A model generated the notes under the pieces. That model had not been told where the DNA came from. It did not search any database and saw nothing but the letters and a program-made list of their open reading frames with translations. A program made the position numbers and the translations under genes. A DNA stretch of 64,000 nucleotides from Vibrio cyclitrophicus (GTDB taxonomy: Bacteria; Pseudomonadota; Gammaproteobacteria; Enterobacterales; Vibrionaceae). Below are positions 60,267 through 64,000 of the stretch, in pieces (within the stretch, counting starts at the first letter, position 1; every line of letters begins with the position of its first letter). The stretch covers positions 2,480,001 to 2,544,000 of the forward strand of contig NZ_AP025480.1 of assembly GCF_024347435.1 (NCBI RefSeq), given 5' to 3'.

Positions 60267-61625
60267 ATGTCATCAGGCACTCCCTCTCTTACTTGGATGC
60301 AGACTTTCCGCAGCTACCTAGATAAACGCTTACTTTGGGTGTTTATGTTAGGTTGTTCGAGTGGCTTCCCATGGGTTCTTATTGGCTCCAACATGTCTGG
60401 ATGGCTTAAAGATGCGGGCTTAACTCGCGCTGCAATCGGCTATTTTGGTAGCGTATTTGCAGTCTACGCCATTAATTTTTTATGGGCTCCCTTGGTTGAC
60501 CGAGTCAAGTTGCCAATCCTGCACGCCATTCTAGGTCAACGACGCAGCTGGATATTTTTATGTCAAAGCTTTGTATTGATCTGCACATTATTAATTGCAG
60601 GAGTGAACCCAGCCAATGATCTGATGTTCACTTCCATGCTTGCGCTTGGAATTGCAATTGCTTCTGCTACTCAAGATATCGCGATTGATGCTTTCCGTAT
60701 TGATTCATTTCCAAAATCAGAATCATCAAAATTGCCACAAGCTTCTGCTATGGCCGTTGTCGGATGGTGGACAGGTTACTCACTTCCGGGTTATCTGGCA
60801 TTTATCAATGCCGATTCTATAGGTTGGAACGGTGTATATTACGGTATGGCTGGTGTCGTCGTCGTTTTGATGTTGTTCACGCTGTTTGTTGGTGAGCCGA
60901 TTACCAAACGTGAAGCACTACAAAAAGAAGCTCTGCAACGTCATAATAAAGTGGTGGGTTCAAAAGTTGTGGCGTGGTTCAGTGTCACAGTATTAGAACC
61001 GTTTTATGATTTCTTTAGGCGGAATGGTGTTCAGGTAGCGATTACTCTTCTGCTGTTTGTATTCCTATTTAAGATAGGCGAAGCTTTCTTAGGGCGAATG
61101 TCGATCCCCTTCTACAAAGAGATAGGCTTTAGCAACGAACAAATTGGTCACTACTCCAAGCTAATTGGCTGGGGCGCAACAATATTCTTCACCTTGTTAG
61201 GCAGTATCTTCAATGTCAGGTTCGGTATTGTGCGCGGGTTGATGATTGGCGGTATAGCAATGGCAGCCAGTAACCTGATGTTTGCATGGATAGCTAAAGC
61301 GGGCCCAAGTGAAACTCTGTTCTTGGCAACAATTATTGTCGATAACTTTACAACGGCATTCTCGACAGTAGCATTCGTGTCTTTCTTAACACTATTAACT
61401 GGGCAAGCCTTCTCTGCAACCCAGTATGCATTACTCGCATCCTTGGGTAACTTCGGTCGCACCACGCTGGCTTCCTTCAGTGGTGAGTTGGTTGATTTCC
61501 TCAATGATTGGTCAACCTTCTTTATACTGACCTCATTAATGGTCATTCCAAGCTTGATCATGCTTTATTCGTTACGCCACTTTTTCACTGATTTATTAGA
61601 AAAAGCTAAAACCAACCAAGAATAA
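60267..61625 (+). CDS. ampG: Muropeptide permease AmpG
   Basis: MFS transporter importing GlcNAc-anhydro-muropeptides for cell-wall recycling and beta-lactamase induction. 452 aa with about twelve to fourteen membrane helices. LLWVFMLGCSSGFPWVLIGSNMSGWLKDAGL, ATQDIAIDAFRID and SATQYALLASLGNFGRT are AmpG signatures. Works with the PBP enzymes in the mrdA-dacA block. Confidence 0.93.
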   Translation: MSSGTPSLTWMQTFRSYLDKRLLWVFMLGCSSGFPWVLIGSNMSGWLKDAGLTRAAIGYFGSVFAVYAINFLWAPLVDRVKLPILHAILGQRRSWIFLCQSFVLICTLLIAGVNPANDLMFTSMLALGIAIASATQDIAIDAFRIDSFPKSESSKLPQASAMAVVGWWTGYSLPGYLAFINADSIGWNGVYYGMAGVVVVLMLFTLFVGEPITKREALQKEALQRHNKVVGSKVVAWFSVTVLEPFYDFFRRNGVQVAITLLLFVFLFKIGEAFLGRMSIPFYKEIGFSNEQIGHYSKLIGWGATIFFTLLGSIFNVRFGIVRGLMIGGIAMAASNLMFAWIAKAGPSETLFLATIIVDNFTTAFSTVAFVSFLTLLTGQAFSATQYALLASLGNFGRTTLASFSGELVDFLNDWSTFFILTSLMVIPSLIMLYSLRHFFTDLLEKAKTNQE

Positions 61626-61636
61626 GAGCAAAAGAA

Positions 61637-61672
61637 AAAAGAGGATAGCATTGAGCTGCCCTCTTTTGTTTT
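61637..61672 (+). terminator. Terminator of ampG
   Basis: 13-bp stem with one mismatch built on AAAAGAGG / CCTCTTTT, 5-nt loop, then TGTTTTC. Confidence 0.75.
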
Positions 61673-61693
61673 CTGATTACTGACATCACAGAT

Positions 61694-62095
61694 CTAGTCT
61701 GTTGTATCACTCACTAATAAGTTGAAGCCCATTCCCGCCACATCATCAATCGCCACAACTTGATAAACGACACCATCAGCTAAGGTTGCAGGCGCAGAGT
61801 CAATGGCAACAGTAGTTGGGTCTCCTGCTACAGTAATCGTCACGTAGTAAGATCCCGCTGCCACATAAATACCATTCGCGTAATCTTTGAGTTTAATATC
61901 TCTTAGTGTTAGAGCGATAGCAGAGGTTCCCATATTTTCGGTCAGAAATAGTTCAAAGACTGAGTTGTTCCGCGGGCTGAATGCGTAATTTTGAGTGAGA
62001 ATATACTGAGAAAGGAATACTGTTGATTTTGATATGGATGTCACTCTATTCAGTAGAATCGTTTGCTTAGGATGGTATTTCGCCAATTTATCCAA
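61694..62095 (-). pseudogene. Fragment of a DUF4397-like protein
   Basis: A 133-codon open frame with only a TTG start, no ribosome site and no signal peptide. The last ~85 residues have the beta-rich pattern of a DUF4397-type secreted domain: ELFLTENMG, AAGSYYVTITVAGDP, ATLADGVVYQVVAIDD and a final VSDTTD. The first ~45 residues look unrelated. Best read as the 3' remnant of a secreted protein gene after deletion or rearrangement; a short real gene cannot be excluded. Family match is pattern-based. Confidence 0.45.
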
Positions 62096-62182
62096 AAAAC
62101 AGTCAACTCTCGCAAAACCAATAGAATTAGTGGTGCATCAAGATGCATTGCCATCTTAAAGTTCCGTCATTTAGATCATTAA

Positions 62183-62198
62183 TGTGATCGATCTCACC
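62183..62198. promoter_or_regulatory. CRP-like site upstream of ompK
   Basis: AATGTGA-TCGATC-TCACC matches the E. coli/Vibrio CRP consensus TGTGA-N6-TCACA at 9 of 10 core bases. About 130 bp before the ompK start, a good place for activation. Confidence 0.7.
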
Positions 62199-62326
62199 AT
62201 AATAATTGTAGTTTACACTCCGTCTCACTTTTATTTGAGAACAAAATCGCTATTATGCTCGGCATTCGGACATATAAACACGCACGGATTAGCGGGTTAC
62301 TTATTTCAAACATAGAGAGTTCCATT

Positions 62327-63118
62327 ATGCGTAAATCACTTTTAACTCTTGGCCTACTTGCAGCAGCATCTGCTCCAGTAATGGCGGCTGATTATTCTGA
62401 CGGCGACATCCATAAGAACGATTACAAATGGATGCAGTTCAACCTTATGGGTGCTATTGATGAACTTCCAGGCGAATCAACTCATGATTACCTAGAGATG
62501 GAATTTGGTGGTCGCTCTGGAATCTTCGACCTATACGGTTACGTTGATGTATTCAACCTAACTTCTGATCCAGGCAGTGATAAAGATGGCCAAGAAAAAA
62601 TCTTTATGAAGTTTGCGCCACGTATGTCTCTTGACGGCCTAACTGGCAAAGATCTATCTTTCGGTCCAGTCCAAGAGCTTTATGTTTCTACACTTATGGA
62701 ATGGGGCGGAAACTCTGGCGTTAACACTCAAAAAGTTGGTCTTGGCTCTGACGTGATGGTTCCTTGGTTGGGCAAAATTGGCCTAAACCTATACGGTACA
62801 TACGATTCAAACAACAAAGATTGGAACGGCTACCAAATCTCGACTAACTGGTTCAAACCATTCTACTTCTTCGAGAATGGTTCATTCATCTCTTACCAAG
62901 GTTACATCGATTACCAATTCGGCATGGATGATGATAACAAAGCGTTGAATACATCAAATGGTGGCGTTATGTTCAACGGCCTTTACTGGCACTCAGATCG
63001 CTTTGCTGTTGGTTACGGCCTTAAAGGCTACAAAGACGTTTACGGTCTTAAAGATGACGGCCTAGCAGGTAAAACGACAGGCTTCGGTCACTACGTAGCG
63101 GTAACTTACAAGTTCTAA
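62327..63118 (+). CDS. ompK: Outer-membrane channel protein OmpK (Tsx family)
   Basis: 263 aa: signal peptide of 20 residues (PVMA/ADYSDGD), then a 12-stranded barrel of the Tsx nucleoside-channel family. ADYSDGDIHKNDYKW and FGGRSGIFDLYGYVDVFN are the hallmarks of Vibrio OmpK, known as receptor of phage KVP40, and YKF ends the barrel. The frame opens at 62255 but only the ATG at 62327 gives a signal peptide. Probably CRP-controlled; may supply nucleosides released by NutA (inference). Confidence 0.95.
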   Translation: MRKSLLTLGLLAAASAPVMAADYSDGDIHKNDYKWMQFNLMGAIDELPGESTHDYLEMEFGGRSGIFDLYGYVDVFNLTSDPGSDKDGQEKIFMKFAPRMSLDGLTGKDLSFGPVQELYVSTLMEWGGNSGVNTQKVGLGSDVMVPWLGKIGLNLYGTYDSNNKDWNGYQISTNWFKPFYFFENGSFISYQGYIDYQFGMDDDNKALNTSNGGVMFNGLYWHSDRFAVGYGLKGYKDVYGLKDDGLAGKTTGFGHYVAVTYKF

Positions 63119-63142
63119 TCGAACTTCTAAGAAAGTTTCCTC

Positions 63143-63168
63143 AATGGCACCCTCGGGTGCCATTTTTT
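63143..63168 (+). terminator. Terminator of ompK
   Basis: Stem AATGGCACC / GGTGCCATT around CTCG, then TTTTT. Confidence 0.92.
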
Positions 63169-63228
63169 ATTGCTTTCATTTAATGCCTCGCTATCCTTGC
63201 AGCACCACTTTCTTATCTCGGTATTGCT

Positions 63229-64000
63229 GTGAACATTACTATTGTTGGGCCTGGGGCTATTGGCTCTTTGTGGGCGATAAAACTACTTCAAGCGGGTCAT
63301 AATGTCTCTTTGTGGGGCCGCTCTGCTAACAACTCAATGGAACTATCATTGGATGAGCAAGCTTCTCTTTCCTTCAGTAATCACAATATCGAAAAGCTAT
63401 CTGAAAGTGATTTAGTCATCTTCACGGTCAAAGCTTGGCAAGTAGAAGAAGCAACCACTCCGCTACTTCAACACCTCGATCCCGACACCATTCTCATGTT
63501 CCTGCACAACGGAATGGGTGCGGTCGATCAGATAGCAACTCAAATTGATGCTCACCCAGTAGTATTGGCGACTACCACCCAAGCTGCATTCAAACCCGAC
63601 CGCAATAATGTATCTCACACAGGAATCGGCCAAACACAATTGGGGACTTTTAACCTCAAGGGTCAACAGTGCACTTTTTTAGTCGATGTGTTGGAACATG
63701 CCTTACCTACTGTAAGTTGGAACCCAGAGATAAAAACAGCGCTATGGACTAAGCTCGCCATCAATTGTGCCATCAACCCATTGACTGGGCTGGAACAAAT
63801 CACAAACGGAGAGCTTGTTGACCAAAGATTTAGCGAAGTTTTGAGTTCTATAATTAGAGAAATCACACAAGTGATGCTGGCAGAAGGCATTACTTGTTCA
63901 TTCGACGAATTAGAGACAAGCGTCAACAAGGTTATTCAAGCGACAGCAAAGAACAACTCTTCAATGAAGCAAGATATGTTTTACCAACGAAAGACAGAGA
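63229..64000 (+). CDS. panE: 2-dehydropantoate 2-reductase (3' end beyond window)
   Basis: NADPH-dependent ketopantoate reductase of pantothenate synthesis. GTG start; 257 codons visible, frame open to the edge. The N-terminal Rossmann motif is IVGPGAIGSLWA; FTVKAWQVEEA, LHNGMGA and the KLAINCAINPLTGL block (catalytic Lys and Asn) match PanE. The ribosome site is weak. Not fusion-like; simply cut by the window end. Confidence 0.88.
   Translation, partial: MNITIVGPGAIGSLWAIKLLQAGHNVSLWGRSANNSMELSLDEQASLSFSNHNIEKLSESDLVIFTVKAWQVEEATTPLLQHLDPDTILMFLHNGMGAVDQIATQIDAHPVVLATTTQAAFKPDRNNVSHTGIGQTQLGTFNLKGQQCTFLVDVLEHALPTVSWNPEIKTALWTKLAINCAINPLTGLEQITNGELVDQRFSEVLSSIIREITQVMLAEGITCSFDELETSVNKVIQATAKNNSSMKQDMFYQRKTE

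Overview
The window is a stretch of core chromosome from a gammaproteobacterium of the Vibrionaceae, most likely a marine Vibrio and probably its large chromosome. The evidence is a complete nqrABCDEF Na+-pumping quinone reductase with its maturation genes apbE and nqrM, the outer-membrane protein OmpK, a VpsT-like regulator, a nutA-type lipoprotein 5'-nucleotidase and a very large tRNA array. Species level (the Splendidus clade is a guess) cannot be fixed from the sequence alone. Two genes are cut by the window edges: the vpsT-like gene on the left and a ketopantoate-reductase gene on the right.

Layout. 1-4.3 kb: end of a vpsT-like gene, a tRNA-Pro with a decayed duplicate beside it, a small membrane protein, smrA, rluF and ybaK. 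4.4-13.8 kb: nutA, then the leftward hemA-prfA-prmC-sirB2-sirB1-kdsA cluster, and divergent lolB-ispE-prs. 14.9-16.6 kb: pth-ychF. 16.8-19.5 kb: one promoter, 19 tRNA genes (4 Met-CAT, 9 Leu-TAG, 6 Gln-TTG) and a terminator, with exact tandem duplications. 19.7-28 kb: a lactonase-family gene, ubiF, then miaB-ybeZ-ybeY-corC-lnt. 28-41.7 kb: a zinc-ribbon gene, then leuS-lptE-holA-rsfS-rlmH-mrdA-mrdB-rlpA-dacA-ybeD-lipB-lipA (translation, LPS assembly, cell elongation, lipoate). 41.8-50.9 kb: a more accessory set: a Na+-dependent transporter, a yggN-like gene, a GreA/B-like factor, a RecQ-like helicase, dinB under a near-perfect LexA box, a REC-REC-GGDEF diguanylate cyclase, nqrM and apbE. 51-56.9 kb: nqrFEDCBA read leftward. 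57.4-63.1 kb: bolA, rlmG, yajG-ppiase-ampG, a decayed DUF4397-like fragment, and ompK behind a good CRP-like site.

How the genes connect. The nqr operon makes the Na+ gradient used by the NSS-family transporter; ApbE and NqrM provide covalent flavin and Fe assembly for the same complex. The mrd/rlpA/dacA block and ampG handle peptidoglycan synthesis, trimming and recycling; lptE, lnt and lolB handle outer-membrane LPS and lipoprotein biogenesis. The c-di-GMP theme appears twice (a VpsT-like receptor and a GGDEF enzyme). Gene orders match well-known E. coli clusters, including the position of the Met/Leu/Gln tRNA operon near ubiF-miaB, so this is mostly vertical core genome. I did not find a phage, insertion sequence, CRISPR array or defence island. 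The most unusual material is non-coding: the amplified tRNA array, the folded tRNA-Pro relic at 890-975, the phased GTTAA series between prmC and sirB2, and short tandem repeats next to nutA and lnt.
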